The notes below the pieces were generated by a model, which did no database searches, was not told the origin of the DNA, and worked only from the letters and a program-made list of their open reading frames with translations. The position numbers were made by a program, and so were the translations under genes. Shown here piece after piece: positions 44,792 to 54,302 of a stretch of 64,000 nucleotides of DNA (the first letter of the stretch is position 1; every line of letters begins with the position of its first letter). The DNA is from a gamma proteobacterium HIMB55 (lineage in GTDB: Bacteria > Pseudomonadota > Gammaproteobacteria > Pseudomonadales > Halieaceae), in the NCBI GenBank assembly GCA_000227505.4, contig AGIF02000001.1, positions 702,035 to 766,034 of the forward strand, read 5' to 3'.

Positions 44792-45775
44792 ATGTTTCGA
44801 TACCTTTTGGCTATTGTTTTATTACTCTCGCAGACACCCGCATCTGGACAGGTGTCCGCCCCTATTTATTGCGGCAATGAAAATCATCCTGATTTTCATG
44901 AGATCGAGGTGGATGGTGCGCGTCGGGAGTACTTGCTCCACATCCCTGAGGGGTTCACACCAGAGACAGAATTTGCGCTGATCATCAATTTTCATGGATT
45001 CGGTGATTGCGCTATCGAGTATGCCGATAGTGTTGGCGAAAGCTACGGTCTCAACGATCTCGCAGATGAGAAGGGGTTCGTTGTCGCCTACCCTCAAGGA
45101 ATGGTCAGAGCAAAGGGTGATACTTATTGGGAGCCCGGCCCTAGCGGAGGCGATATCGAGGTCAACGACCTCTTATTTACACGGCATCTCGTTGCGAATG
45201 TCAGCAGCAAGACGCTCATAGATCCTGATCGTGTTTTCGCCGTAGGCTACTCCAATGGTGGAATGATGGCCTATGACCTGGCTTGCAGAGCTTCAGACCT
45301 TTTTCCAGCAGTGGCAATCATGTCTGGTGTAATGCTCGCTGATACTTGTGCCAGTCCCGACGCCACTTCCATTATTCATTTTCACGGTATCGCTGACGAA
45401 GTTATTCCATTAGATGGCAGTGGAGATTTTCCGTCTGTGCTGGGAAATATCGAGTTCTGGCGAGATCACAATGACATCCCCGCTGAGTCGCTGGTGACCA
45501 CGTCGTTAGAATCTGGAGACGTGACTCGAGATGTCTATGAGGGCGGGAGGGAAAATACTTCTGTGGCCCTGTACGTCATCAACCGGGAGTTCGGAAAGGC
45601 AGGAGGTCATGTCTGGTTTTCGGAGGCCATAAACGGGTTCACTCCAAACCAACTTCTCTGGCAATTTCTACAAGAGGCTAGTGAGCCTATGCAGGCGCCG
45701 GAGCGGGTGTTGCAGCCGGGGTTGCAATGGTTTCTTTTCAGGGCCAACAACGATCTGGTTGATGGACCCGACTAA
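44792..45775 (+). CDS. Secreted PHB depolymerase / feruloyl-esterase-like hydrolase
   Basis: A 327-residue alpha/beta hydrolase with signal peptide (MFRYLLAIVLLLSQTPASGQ). The oxyanion region is LIINFHGFGDC and the nucleophile is S154 in VGYSNGG. A later FHGIADEVIP supplies the Asp, and the HVWF segment near 273 (GGHVWF) the His. The layout is that of the LpqC/poly(3-hydroxybutyrate) depolymerase and CE1 esterase family. It acts outside the cytoplasm on an ester. It lies 81 bp after the ACAD pair on the same strand; whether it is co-transcribed is uncertain. The chain continues for about 45 residues past the His, longer than the core. Confidence 0.78.
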   Translation: MFRYLLAIVLLLSQTPASGQVSAPIYCGNENHPDFHEIEVDGARREYLLHIPEGFTPETEFALIINFHGFGDCAIEYADSVGESYGLNDLADEKGFVVAYPQGMVRAKGDTYWEPGPSGGDIEVNDLLFTRHLVANVSSKTLIDPDRVFAVGYSNGGMMAYDLACRASDLFPAVAIMSGVMLADTCASPDATSIIHFHGIADEVIPLDGSGDFPSVLGNIEFWRDHNDIPAESLVTTSLESGDVTRDVYEGGRENTSVALYVINREFGKAGGHVWFSEAINGFTPNQLLWQFLQEASEPMQAPERVLQPGLQWFLFRANNDLVDGPD

Positions 45776-45829
45776 GACTAATCTGAGAAGTTACAACACA
45801 ATCCCCTTAATCAGGGCGCACCGCTAAGC

Positions 45830-46837
45830 TCACTTAGCAGGTTCGACCAAAAATTGGCTAAACCAGCGTCGGAATTTCGCGAAAGGACCGTCACCGTCAC
45901 ACAAGAGAGGGCGCTCGAAGTACTGCTTTCTATCCCAGATGATTTGGTCTTCAGCCATCTGCTGGCAGATGTTGCCGATAATGGCCTGTCCAACGGTTTT
46001 GCCCAACGTATCTTGCGTGGCCTTGGGTTGAATAAACGCATAGGAGGCGTAGGTTTTCTCCGGGCCTACGGGCGTTACATTAGCGAGCAAAATGGTGTCG
46101 TAGATGCCGGTAAAGCGAACGACCGACAGACCTGCACCCTGGCTTCGAGTCTCAATAGCACCATCTACCACACCGCGCGGTGTTGGGTTCCGAGTGATGA
46201 ACTTACCCTCGCGTAAGTGGCCGTCAAAGTTTTGGAAGGCCGCTTCAGGTACTTCGTCGGTCCCGTGGACATAGTGGAAGTGTGCTGCGTCTACCGCGTT
46301 TTCACCCATTTCCTGCATGTGCGTATTGATTTCCCAGGTATGGATAATCATCTCGCCCCAGTCGGGATGGTCGGCTGCTGCTTCTGGAATTACTTCTGGT
46401 TCCCAGCTTGGGGCCTCTTTGTTGGGGTGGTACCAAACCAGGATCTGCTGATTGACCTCGCGCACGTCCCAAGCACCAAGAATCGACTCACCTTTCGCAA
46501 CGCGTGGCGGCATGTTCTTGGCGTAAGGGATGTGGGTACATTGGCCCTCGCCGTTCCAACGCCATCCATGGAAGGGACACTCGATGCTATCGCCAACGAT
46601 ACGTGGCCCTTTACCGGTCTGCTCGCGGATGCCATAACCCAAGTGCGCGCCCATGTGAGGACAGAAGGCGTCGACTACTTTAGCCTCGCCAGCCTCCGTT
46701 CGGAATACAACGAGTTCCTGCCCGAAGTACTCGACAGGGATCGCGTCACCTACGGCGAGTTCATGTGAATACAGGACCTGAAACCAGCCCATGGGCATGG
46801 GAAGAGGGCATCGCGGAGTATCGGTTGCAATCATCAT
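45830..46837 (-). CDS. Rieske non-heme iron oxygenase, KshA-like (2)
   Basis: The 335-residue protein carries Rieske ligands C59-P-H61 and C87-P-F-H90 and the mononuclear iron motif D183-x2-H186-x4-H191 (VDAAHFHYVH). It begins at a steroid-hydroxylase-like MGWFQVLYSHEL segment. The C-terminus (IIWDRKQYFERPLLCDGDGPFAKFRRWFSQF) is shared with the third Rieske protein at 62758 and is typical of KshA-like enzymes. The loop between the Rieske halves is 25 residues, longer than usual. It is divergent from the acyl-CoA synthetase gene. A GCTAAG/CTTAGC hairpin covers its stop codon but has no U-tract. Confidence 0.87.
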   Translation of the reverse strand: MMIATDTPRCPLPMPMGWFQVLYSHELAVGDAIPVEYFGQELVVFRTEAGEAKVVDAFCPHMGAHLGYGIREQTGKGPRIVGDSIECPFHGWRWNGEGQCTHIPYAKNMPPRVAKGESILGAWDVREVNQQILVWYHPNKEAPSWEPEVIPEAAADHPDWGEMIIHTWEINTHMQEMGENAVDAAHFHYVHGTDEVPEAAFQNFDGHLREGKFITRNPTPRGVVDGAIETRSQGAGLSVVRFTGIYDTILLANVTPVGPEKTYASYAFIQPKATQDTLGKTVGQAIIGNICQQMAEDQIIWDRKQYFERPLLCDGDGPFAKFRRWFSQFLVEPAK

Positions 46838-47071
46838 GGGTGAGCATCGCCTGAAGATTTAAAACACAGAGTATACCCACTCGGTAACGCCTGCCCAAAA
46901 GCGTCACAGATGCAAATGGATTAAGGTGCCCTCAAATGGATTAGATGCCTGAAAATAAGCCGATCGATTTGTGGTCGCTTAAGTCAGTAAACTCAAGTGC
47001 ATTGAATAACAAAAGTTGACGTGCTCAAGCAAAAAACAGAGACGAAGAGCTACAGAAGAAAGGACAAGACC

Positions 47072-48748
47072 GTGTCTATAAAAACAACGATTAGCGAACT
47101 CACCGGTGAGGCAGCGTTCTTCGAGGTAGAGCCTTTAATCACTGAGCGCGGCGAAATGCGCGGTTACAAGCATGCGCCAAAGACACTGACCGAGATTATT
47201 CAGAATGCGCGCGGGCACGGAGATCAAGGCTTCATCGTCGCTGGCGATACGCGACTGACCTTTGCGCAGTTCTTTGAGCGGGCCGATACGCTCCGCGCTT
47301 ATCTTGAGCAAAACGGTCTGGAGAAAGGCGACCGCTTTGCCATCGCGATGCGCAACAACGCTGAGTGGTTGATCGGGTTCACGGCAGCCTTCTTGGCGGG
47401 TGCCACGGTTGTCCCGATTAATAGCTGGGGTCAGGCTAACGAGCTGGCCTTCGCGGTTCGGGACTGCGGTGCCTCCTGGCTACTCTGCGACGATCAGCGC
47501 GCGGCCATGCTCGCGAGTGAGCTGGAAACGGATAGACGGCTCATCGTTTACGACCGTGCGGTGCCCGGGTCGCAGCGGGGTATCAATTTTGTTGATGCTG
47601 TCAGTAATCAAGCACCGCTTGATGTCGCTATTCCAGCAGCCGATGAGGTCTGCCTCATTTTGTATACCTCGGGTAGCACAGGCACGCCCAAGGGGGTGGT
47701 GCACTGTCAGCAAGCGCTCTCGCAGGCGGTATTCAACATGATGTTCACCGGCATGCTGACGATGACCGTAGAAGGGGGCTTGCGTGAGTTGCGCGGTGGT
47801 GCAACGCAGGAAAAGGCGCTCCTCAACGTACCGCTCTTCCACGCCACAGGGCTGTTAGGGTCGTTTGTCCTGCCATTGGTGACCGCACAGGGAATCGTGA
47901 TGATTTCTAAGTGGGACGCACAGGAGGCGCTTCGATTGATCGAGGCTGAGCGTGTAACGCTGTTCAGTAGTGTGCCCGCTTTGGTCAAGGATTTGCTAAC
48001 ACAACCCAATTTGGCGGATTTTGATATTTCGTCTCTGCACCGCGTTTCCTCAGGCGGCGCTGCAATGCCTTCGGATCTGCCGTCCATTATCGAGGCAAAA
48101 ATCGATAAAGCCTATGCGTCAGGTGGTTATGGACTGACAGAAACCTTGGCCGTCGGAAGTCAGGCGGCTGGCGCGGTGTTCGACGCAAAGCCCGATGCTG
48201 CCGGTGTGCAGTCACCAATTATGGATATCCGTTGTATGGCGCCTGACGGTAAGGTTCTTCATCTGGGAGAGCCAGGTGAAATCGAGATGCGAGGTGTGGC
48301 ATGCACCCTAGGGTATTGGAATAAGCCCGAGGCGAACGATGCGGTTTTTACGGATGATGGTTGGATGAAAACCGGCGATGTGGGCTATGTCGCTGATGAT
48401 GGCTACGTCCACATTACAGGTCGCATCAAAGATATCGTTATTCGCGGAGGTGAGAACATCTATCCTGGCGATACGGAGCAGGCCTGCTATCAAATAGAAG
48501 GCGTGCAAGAGTGTGTTGTCTTCGGTGTGCCCGATGACGCCATGGGTGAAGAGTTGGCGATGGTTGTCAGAGTGGCAGACGCTTCACTCTCTGAAGACGT
48601 GCTGAGAGTGGCCCTTAAGGCACGTATCGCCGCTTACAAAGTGCCTAAGTTTATTGAGCTGACTCACGAGCCACTGGCGCGGGGTGCTACAGAAAAGTTT
48701 GATAAGCGCACGATTCAGGCCACGTTTATCGAAACCCATTTATCGTAA
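47072..48748 (+). CDS. Acyl-CoA synthetase (class I adenylate-forming ligase)
   Basis: From the GTG at 47072 (AGGA 7 bases upstream) the product is 558 residues. Landmarks are the phosphate loop LYTSGSTGTPKGVVH, LLNVPLFHATGLLGSFV, SGGAAMPSDL, YGLTET, KTGDVGYVADDGYVHITGRIKD and GGENIYPGDTEQACYQ. The C-terminal lysine is in TEKFDKRTI. It activates a carboxylic acid as its CoA ester. The sequence looks like long or bulky acyl ligases, not acetate ligases. It is divergent from the second KshA-like gene, in keeping with a pathway where side-chain activation and ring hydroxylation act together. The exact substrate is not readable. Confidence 0.88.
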   Translation: MSIKTTISELTGEAAFFEVEPLITERGEMRGYKHAPKTLTEIIQNARGHGDQGFIVAGDTRLTFAQFFERADTLRAYLEQNGLEKGDRFAIAMRNNAEWLIGFTAAFLAGATVVPINSWGQANELAFAVRDCGASWLLCDDQRAAMLASELETDRRLIVYDRAVPGSQRGINFVDAVSNQAPLDVAIPAADEVCLILYTSGSTGTPKGVVHCQQALSQAVFNMMFTGMLTMTVEGGLRELRGGATQEKALLNVPLFHATGLLGSFVLPLVTAQGIVMISKWDAQEALRLIEAERVTLFSSVPALVKDLLTQPNLADFDISSLHRVSSGGAAMPSDLPSIIEAKIDKAYASGGYGLTETLAVGSQAAGAVFDAKPDAAGVQSPIMDIRCMAPDGKVLHLGEPGEIEMRGVACTLGYWNKPEANDAVFTDDGWMKTGDVGYVADDGYVHITGRIKDIVIRGGENIYPGDTEQACYQIEGVQECVVFGVPDDAMGEELAMVVRVADASLSEDVLRVALKARIAAYKVPKFIELTHEPLARGATEKFDKRTIQATFIETHLS

Positions 48749-48865
48749 GCGCGTCCTAATTGGCGTGCTCCAATCAGCGGTTGTTGGTGTGAGAAGGCAG
48801 GCTAGCCAATGTTCAGACCGCATTCCCATGGAGCTCAAACCTCTCTGATTTAACGATGCATGGCC

Positions 48866-49636
48866 TTAAACCCCAAAGCCGCCGTCAACAGGAATAAGCT
48901 GTCCGGTGGTGTAAGCGGCATGGTTCGACGCGAGGAATACGGCCATCTTGGCTACCTCCTCGGGTTGACCGAATCGATTCAGGGGGAGGGCGCTCTTAAC
49001 GCCTTCAATCCACGCTGCGTCAAAGACTCCCTGTTCCTTAAGTCGTAAGAAGATTCCTGTCTCAATGACGCCAATAGCGATGCTGTTTGCCCGGATATTG
49101 TTGATACCTTCCTCTTTTGCGACCCCTTTGATCAGTTCCTCGATGGCCGCCTTAGGCGCAACGCTCAGGATATCTAGTGGCGGATACTTCAAGAGCCCGG
49201 CAGAGCTTATGTGTACGTAACTACCGCCACCGCCTTCGCGGAGGTGCGGCAGCGTGGCGTGTATTGCGTTAAAAGCGCCCTCAGCATCGGAGCGCATCAC
49301 TCGCTGCCAGAGTTCGGGCGTCACGTCTGAAATGGGCGACTGCGGGATGTCATAACCTGTGGCAATGAATACCGAATGCAATCTCCCGTGGTGCGCGAGG
49401 CCAACATCGATCGCGTGGTTGAGAGTTCCAAGGTCTTGCAGGGTGACCTGTTCACACGACACGGAGGCTTCGCTTCCGCCTAGTGCCTCCACAAGTCGCT
49501 CGGCCCGCTCACGGTTACTGTTGTAGGTCAGTAACACCGGTATGTTGTTAGCGACTAACTCGTGGCAAATAGCTGCGCCTACGCCGCCACTGCCACCGAT
49601 GACTAAGGCAAAGCCATTTGGGTAAAGATCAGTCAT
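48866..49636 (-). CDS. SDR-family oxidoreductase lacking the catalytic tyrosine
   Basis: A 256-residue Rossmann protein with cofactor motif GGSGGVG near the N-terminus and a C-terminal VFLASNHAAYTTGQLIPVDGGFG end, both standard for SDR enzymes. The active-site Ser is present (ISSAG), but the YxxxK motif reads S-V-A-P-K, so the catalytic Tyr is replaced by Ser while the Lys remains. The ATG at 49636 has GGAGGA upstream; a GTG at 49654 overlaps that site. Without Tyr, normal dehydrogenase chemistry is doubtful; the protein may be a binder, an isomerase, or a divergent reductase. It lies downstream of the TonB receptor on the same strand, separated by a strong terminator. Confidence 0.82.
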   Translation of the reverse strand: MTDLYPNGFALVIGGSGGVGAAICHELVANNIPVLLTYNSNRERAERLVEALGGSEASVSCEQVTLQDLGTLNHAIDVGLAHHGRLHSVFIATGYDIPQSPISDVTPELWQRVMRSDAEGAFNAIHATLPHLREGGGGSYVHISSAGLLKYPPLDILSVAPKAAIEELIKGVAKEEGINNIRANSIAIGVIETGIFLRLKEQGVFDAAWIEGVKSALPLNRFGQPEEVAKMAVFLASNHAAYTTGQLIPVDGGFGV

Positions 49637-49710
49637 GGGTTTGAAGTCCTCCACGTATCGTGTCGAGCATATACCGTCTTATTACTTACAGACAGCCGCG
49701 TATTTCAGGC

Positions 49711-49738
49711 AAAAAAAACCCGCCATGCGGCGGGTTTT
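49711..49738 (-). terminator. Strong intrinsic terminator of the second TonB receptor gene
   Basis: Read on the minus strand, CCCGCC and GGCGGG arms pair around a 4-base loop (49719-49734), flanked by AAAA before and a run of eight T residues after. It lies just beyond the receptor stop codon at 49754. Confidence 0.92.
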
Positions 49739-49753
49739 GATCAAGTAGTTAAC

Positions 49754-52603
49754 TTATAGGTCGAGACGAATGTCGACACCGTAAGTTGCTGGGTTGCCCC
49801 ACTGGTGTACTGAGTAACCCAACGCTGGTCCGTAGTTGTAACCAAAGGTTCGGTACTCTTCGTCGGTGATGTTGCGACCCCATAAAGCAACGTTGAGATT
49901 ACGGCCATCATCCATCGCTGTGTTCCAGGTCAGACGAGCGTTAACCAAGGTACGCTCTTGGTTAGTTGGCTGCTGGAGGTTTACAGGGATGGGGTTGGCT
50001 GCATTTCCGTAGTTGCCAGGTACCGAGTTGATACTCACAGTCTCTTCGGTGTAGGCAGCCGACAATTGAAGTGCGAGGTCACTGCCTGCACCACTCCAGA
50101 GCTGCCAGTCCATGATCACGTTGTACTGGTTGTCTGGTGTGAGGCCTTGGGTGGGCTGAATGTTGAGGCCCAGATAAGCAGGGTACTCGTCGAAGTCACG
50201 ATCAGTGTAAGCATATTGCGCACGGAACATCAGTGAGTCAGTTGCTAACCATGTCACGTCAAGTTCAAGACCGTCTGTGCTAAAGCCCGCGGCATTCACC
50301 ACGTCCGTTGAGATTGCACCCTCGTCGGTCTTAACAACGCTTACCTGCACATCATCGTACTCGTAGCTGTAGTACGCACCGTTGATACGGAGTCGGCCAT
50401 CAGCCAGGGTAGACTTCACGCCCACTTCGAAGCTGGCGATTGTCTCTTCAGTGTAGTCATCGCCTGTGCCCGTGGCACGGTTGAAGGCACCACCGTTGAA
50501 GCCGCCCGCACGGTAACCCGTGGTATAGCTTGCGTAGAAGTTGGTGTTGTCGTCCAAGTTATATTTGGCAACCAAGCGTCCAGACGTATTGCTGAAGTCC
50601 TGTTTGTTGTAGTTGCCGTACACCCCGGGTGTTTCAGGGATGTTGCCTACGTTCTCAATGCCACCAACGTAGCCAAACGTCAGGCTTCTTGGCGTATTCT
50701 GCATTGTAAGACCGGCGATTGCTCCGTCTACTTGCGCCTGCACCACCGCCTCTGGAGTGCCCGCAGGGAAGAGGCTGCGAACATACGCCTCTGTGCCTGT
50801 AATGGTGAGGTGGTTTGTGATTGAGTCGTTGATAGCTGAGCCGATCCAAGCTGCAACACCGCCAGCAGGGAAATCACGCCAACGATAGGTCATGTATTTA
50901 GTTTCATCGTTGTAGCGAAGACCTGCTGTGAACGACCACTTGTCAGATGCGCGCCAAGTCACTTCACCGAAGACAGACTGAGCGTCACCGCCTACATCAA
51001 AGCCACGACTTGCAGAGCTTGCAAGCCCGTAGGTAGCGTTCTGCACATTGCGCATCTCGCCGTAGTCTTCCCAATCGTACAGACCGACAACCCAATCGAG
51101 CGACTCAGTTGAACCAAGAATCTGTAACTCGTGACTTTCTTGCTCATAGCGGTTAGTGAGATCGGTCCAGAAGATGCCGTCGTCACCATTGGCATTAATC
51201 GCTCCAATCATATCCAGCGCCAACTGGAAGTTGTACGGCGTCGCGGTTGGGTCACGAGGGTCGTCCGATACGATCGGAATGTTGGTGAAAGCAGCCTCTT
51301 GTCCAGCAGGACAGGGACCAACTGAGAAGTTAGCGGTACAGAAGGGCAGTGAGGTAGGGACTACTTGTCCAAAGAAGGCACCACCGATCGTTTGCAGGCT
51401 CAAGCCGCTTCGTACACCAGAACCAACAGAGTTATCGATACCGTCAAGATCACTTTGCGAGCGATCGTTCATGGTGCGATCGCCGTAGATGTACTTAATA
51501 CTGACTGAATCGCTTAGCTCGTAGTTCAGCGTAAGCGTATGAGTTTCATTTTCAACCTCGGCGAAGCTGTTAACATCGCCCGAGCCGGCGCCAAAGTGGT
51601 TGTCGCGGTTATCTAAAACGCCGTTTGCCCAAGCTATGTAATCGTTAGACCATCCAAGGAACTGCTGTACCTGAGGTATGTTGGGCAGTAATCCGAACTG
51701 AACCGATTGAGCGACGCCACCTGCAAGCGCTTGCACGGTTGCGATTTGTGATGTGCTGTCGATGGGCACATTCGCTGGATCGCCACCCGCTGCCAAATAG
51801 CCGTTTATAGCCGCTGTCGTTGGGTTAAAGCCTGACGGTGCATTCCAGTTATCCTGCTCCCCGTTTACGTTGCTCTTCGAGTAGGCGTAGTCAACGCTCA
51901 ATCGGTCGGTTGCATCCCAAGCAAGCGCAACACGGAAACCGTCGCGATCGACGCTGTTGAACCCTTCAACGTCGGGGTTTGTGTTGTCATAAAACGGGTC
52001 ACGTTGGCGATCGCTGAACGAGATCGCAGTGCGGAACGAGTCAGAGAAAGGCAGATCTGCGCGCACTGAGTATTCCTGAGTGCCGTAGTTGCCCGCTGTG
52101 CCGCGCAAAGTAAGGCCCATCTCATCTGATGGCGCCTTGCTGATGTAGTTAATCGCACCGGATGTCGAGTTACGACCTGACAGGGTGCCCTGCGGGCCTT
52201 TCAAAACTTCGATTCGTGCAAGGTCTACGATATCGGGGGAGCTACCTTGGTTTTTACCAATGTAGACGCCATCCACGTAGCGACCAGCCGCTGGGTCGAG
52301 TGAAATCTGAGGTGCGCCATCGCCAATACCGCGGATGATGAAAGCTGTCGATGAGCCTCCCTGCGGCGATCCGTAGCCGTTTACACCAACCACTTCATTG
52401 ATCATGTCCAAGTTGTTGTTGATGCCGCGCTCCTGAATGTCTTGTTCAGTCAGGGCTTCAATGGAGATAGGTGTGTCTTGAAGGCTCGCTTCACGACGCT
52501 CAGCTGTTACAACAACTTCCTCAAGCTGTGCAAAGGCAGTTTCCGCAGTTAGCGCGGCTAGAACAGCCGTCGCAAGTAGCGTCTTAGGACTACATGGCTT
52601 CAT
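49754..52603 (-). CDS. TonB-dependent outer-membrane receptor (second)
   Basis: The 949-residue protein has a signal peptide (cleavage after AETAFAQ) and a TonB box in LEEVVVTAERREASLQDTP. The plug domain (about 40-160) includes STAFIIRGIGDG and LKGPQGTLSGRNSTSGAINYI. The barrel ends in GVDIRLDL. The LEEVVVTAERR start is the class often linked to uptake of hydrophobic or aromatic compounds and siderophores in sphingomonads and marine gammaproteobacteria; this is a trend, not a proof. A GAGG site precedes the ATG. It lies among Rieske, SDR and CoA genes and could bring in their substrate. Confidence 0.92.
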   Translation of the reverse strand: MKPCSPKTLLATAVLAALTAETAFAQLEEVVVTAERREASLQDTPISIEALTEQDIQERGINNNLDMINEVVGVNGYGSPQGGSSTAFIIRGIGDGAPQISLDPAAGRYVDGVYIGKNQGSSPDIVDLARIEVLKGPQGTLSGRNSTSGAINYISKAPSDEMGLTLRGTAGNYGTQEYSVRADLPFSDSFRTAISFSDRQRDPFYDNTNPDVEGFNSVDRDGFRVALAWDATDRLSVDYAYSKSNVNGEQDNWNAPSGFNPTTAAINGYLAAGGDPANVPIDSTSQIATVQALAGGVAQSVQFGLLPNIPQVQQFLGWSNDYIAWANGVLDNRDNHFGAGSGDVNSFAEVENETHTLTLNYELSDSVSIKYIYGDRTMNDRSQSDLDGIDNSVGSGVRSGLSLQTIGGAFFGQVVPTSLPFCTANFSVGPCPAGQEAAFTNIPIVSDDPRDPTATPYNFQLALDMIGAINANGDDGIFWTDLTNRYEQESHELQILGSTESLDWVVGLYDWEDYGEMRNVQNATYGLASSASRGFDVGGDAQSVFGEVTWRASDKWSFTAGLRYNDETKYMTYRWRDFPAGGVAAWIGSAINDSITNHLTITGTEAYVRSLFPAGTPEAVVQAQVDGAIAGLTMQNTPRSLTFGYVGGIENVGNIPETPGVYGNYNKQDFSNTSGRLVAKYNLDDNTNFYASYTTGYRAGGFNGGAFNRATGTGDDYTEETIASFEVGVKSTLADGRLRINGAYYSYEYDDVQVSVVKTDEGAISTDVVNAAGFSTDGLELDVTWLATDSLMFRAQYAYTDRDFDEYPAYLGLNIQPTQGLTPDNQYNVIMDWQLWSGAGSDLALQLSAAYTEETVSINSVPGNYGNAANPIPVNLQQPTNQERTLVNARLTWNTAMDDGRNLNVALWGRNITDEEYRTFGYNYGPALGYSVHQWGNPATYGVDIRLDL

Positions 52604-53172
52604 ATTATTAACCTCATTTTTAGAGTTATTAGGCGGACAGACTCTGCCGTCAGCGTTTACCTTGCCAGACGTGCGTTTTGAGTCAACCGATTCGGCCTAC
52701 TTAAACTCAGGTCTGCCACCGTAATTCAGGTCCCAACACAAATAGTTGTCGGAATTCTGTATAGCTAGTGTGTCTCAGCCGGGGACGCGAGGGAATGGCT
52801 GGCATCCACGATTTTTAGAACAAATGGACTACCTTGTTTCAAGGCGCGTTTAAGCGCAAATATGGGCGCAGGGAGCGCATTTTCTGCCATTACTCGTGTC
52901 ATGAATGCCTTTGCCTTTATTAGCAGTCGTCAGATCGGGAGGCTTTCTTCGCCTGCACTCCTTTCATCATTTTCTCGGTTGCGAGATTTTTGGTTGAGTG
53001 GTTCGTCAGACGTCATATTTTCGTCGTATGGTGTGAGATGTCATCGAGAGCTGCGGACGCATCGAAAAATCGAAAGCGACATAGCTTAAGAAATGCCGAG
53101 CAGACATAACAAAAGCAGCCTAGCTCTTACTGATAACGGTATAAAAATAAAACAGCGATAAAGAGGTGTTAG
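52604..53172. other. 569-bp divergent intergenic region
   Basis: Lies between the start of the second TonB receptor gene (minus) and the alcohol dehydrogenase gene (plus). A 75-codon frame at 52862 has no family features or ribosome site, so I do not call it. TATACA-like and TATAAA-like boxes occur (near 52760 on the minus strand and 53142 on the plus strand), but no convincing complete promoter or operator was found. Confidence 0.4.
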
Positions 53173-54219
53173 ATGAAAGCCCTGGTCTTCAACGGTCCGC
53201 GCGACGTGCGCTACGAGAATTATCCTGATCCTGAGCTAGCAACGGATAACAGCGTTATTGTGAAAGTCGAGCGCTGCAGTATCTGTGGCTCGGACTTACA
53301 CATGTACCACGGTGACAATGTGGGAACGGCCAATTACAGCGAGGGCGTTGATCCCTTTTGTGTCGGTCATGAGTTTGCGGGTGAAATTGTTGAGGTGGGG
53401 AAATCTGTTCACCGGCACAAAGTAGGGCAGAAGGTGCTGGCCTCTGGCGGTGCACCCTGCGGGCGATGCAAACATTGCTTGTCTGGCCACACACAGCTGT
53501 GTGAACACTGGACGGCCTTTGGGCTCAGCACACGTTTGAACGGTGGTCAGGCTGAGTTTGTAAACGTACCCATGGCTGATCTGACCTTGCAGCCGATTCC
53601 GGAGGGGGTGAGCGATGAGCACAGTATTCTGCTCACCGATGCGATGTGCACCGCCTACTTTGGACTGACTCGAACCAATATGCAGCCAGGTGACACCGTC
53701 GCGGTGGTGGGTCTCGGTCCCATTGGCCTGATCGGCGTTGAATTAGCGTTTGCGCTCGGCGCTGCCAACGTTTTCGCCATCGACCCGGTCGCTAATCGCA
53801 GAGCCCATGCGGCAGGACTTGGTGCAACCGCTTTGGAGCCATCACAGGCGCTTCCCATCATCATGGACCGAACAAGGGGCGCAGGTGTACCTCGTGTCTT
53901 CGAAGCATCTGGCGCCAAATCGGCGGTTGAGCTTGCCATCAAAATCGCCGGTAGAGGCAGTACCGCTTCGTTCATTGGATTACCGCAGCCCGATGTGCAG
54001 CTCCCAATGTTGAAAGTGCTTTACAAGGACATAACTATCCGAGCAGGTGTCGCCTCGGTCATTGATCAATGGCCCCATCTGATACCGCTGTTGCAACACG
54101 GTCGCTTAAAAGCCGAGGGCTTGTTCTCTCATCACATGTCATTGTCAGAGGGCACCGAGGCCTATCGTATCTTCGACGCTCGCGAGGACGATGTCGTCAA
54201 AATCATGATGACGCTGTAA
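53173..54219 (+). CDS. Zinc-dependent alcohol dehydrogenase (MDR family)
   Basis: The 348-residue medium-chain dehydrogenase has catalytic zinc ligands in CSICGSDLH (Cys38 region) and GHEFAGE. The structural zinc site CGRCKHCLSGHTQLC has four cysteines. The nucleotide fold is VAVVGLGPIGLIGVELA followed by AIDPVANRR; an acidic D at the end of strand 2 favours NAD. It oxidises a secondary or primary alcohol. The sequence resembles threonine or sorbitol dehydrogenase-like enzymes with broad substrates. An AAAGAGGTG site lies before the ATG. It is followed by a convergent SDR gene; a hairpin sits between them. Confidence 0.88.
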   Translation: MKALVFNGPRDVRYENYPDPELATDNSVIVKVERCSICGSDLHMYHGDNVGTANYSEGVDPFCVGHEFAGEIVEVGKSVHRHKVGQKVLASGGAPCGRCKHCLSGHTQLCEHWTAFGLSTRLNGGQAEFVNVPMADLTLQPIPEGVSDEHSILLTDAMCTAYFGLTRTNMQPGDTVAVVGLGPIGLIGVELAFALGAANVFAIDPVANRRAHAAGLGATALEPSQALPIIMDRTRGAGVPRVFEASGAKSAVELAIKIAGRGSTASFIGLPQPDVQLPMLKVLYKDITIRAGVASVIDQWPHLIPLLQHGRLKAEGLFSHHMSLSEGTEAYRIFDAREDDVVKIMMTL

Positions 54220-54261
54220 AGCGCGTCGCTGCGGATGAGCATTAGGAAAAAGGTGTAATGA

Positions 54262-54281
54262 GGAGACGTGAACGCGTCTCC
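54262..54281. terminator. Hairpin between convergent dehydrogenase genes
   Basis: GGAGACG (54262-54268) pairs perfectly with CGTCTCC (54275-54281) over a 6-base loop. It sits between the stop codons of two convergent genes, as a bidirectional terminator would, but neither side has a good U-tract, so Rho-independent function is uncertain. Confidence 0.35.
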
Positions 54282-54302
54282 CATCACGTTTCAGCAAGCG
54301 CC

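Noticed and set aside
45823-45838. GCTAAG/CTTAGC hairpin as terminator of the second Rieske gene
   Set aside because: It covers the stop codon and has no U-tract on either strand.
46217-46768. 183-codon open frame on the plus strand
   Set aside because: Antisense shadow of the second Rieske gene.
52862-53089. 75-codon open frame between TonB receptor and alcohol dehydrogenase
   Set aside because: No ribosome site, domain or conserved pattern; composition is not protein-like.
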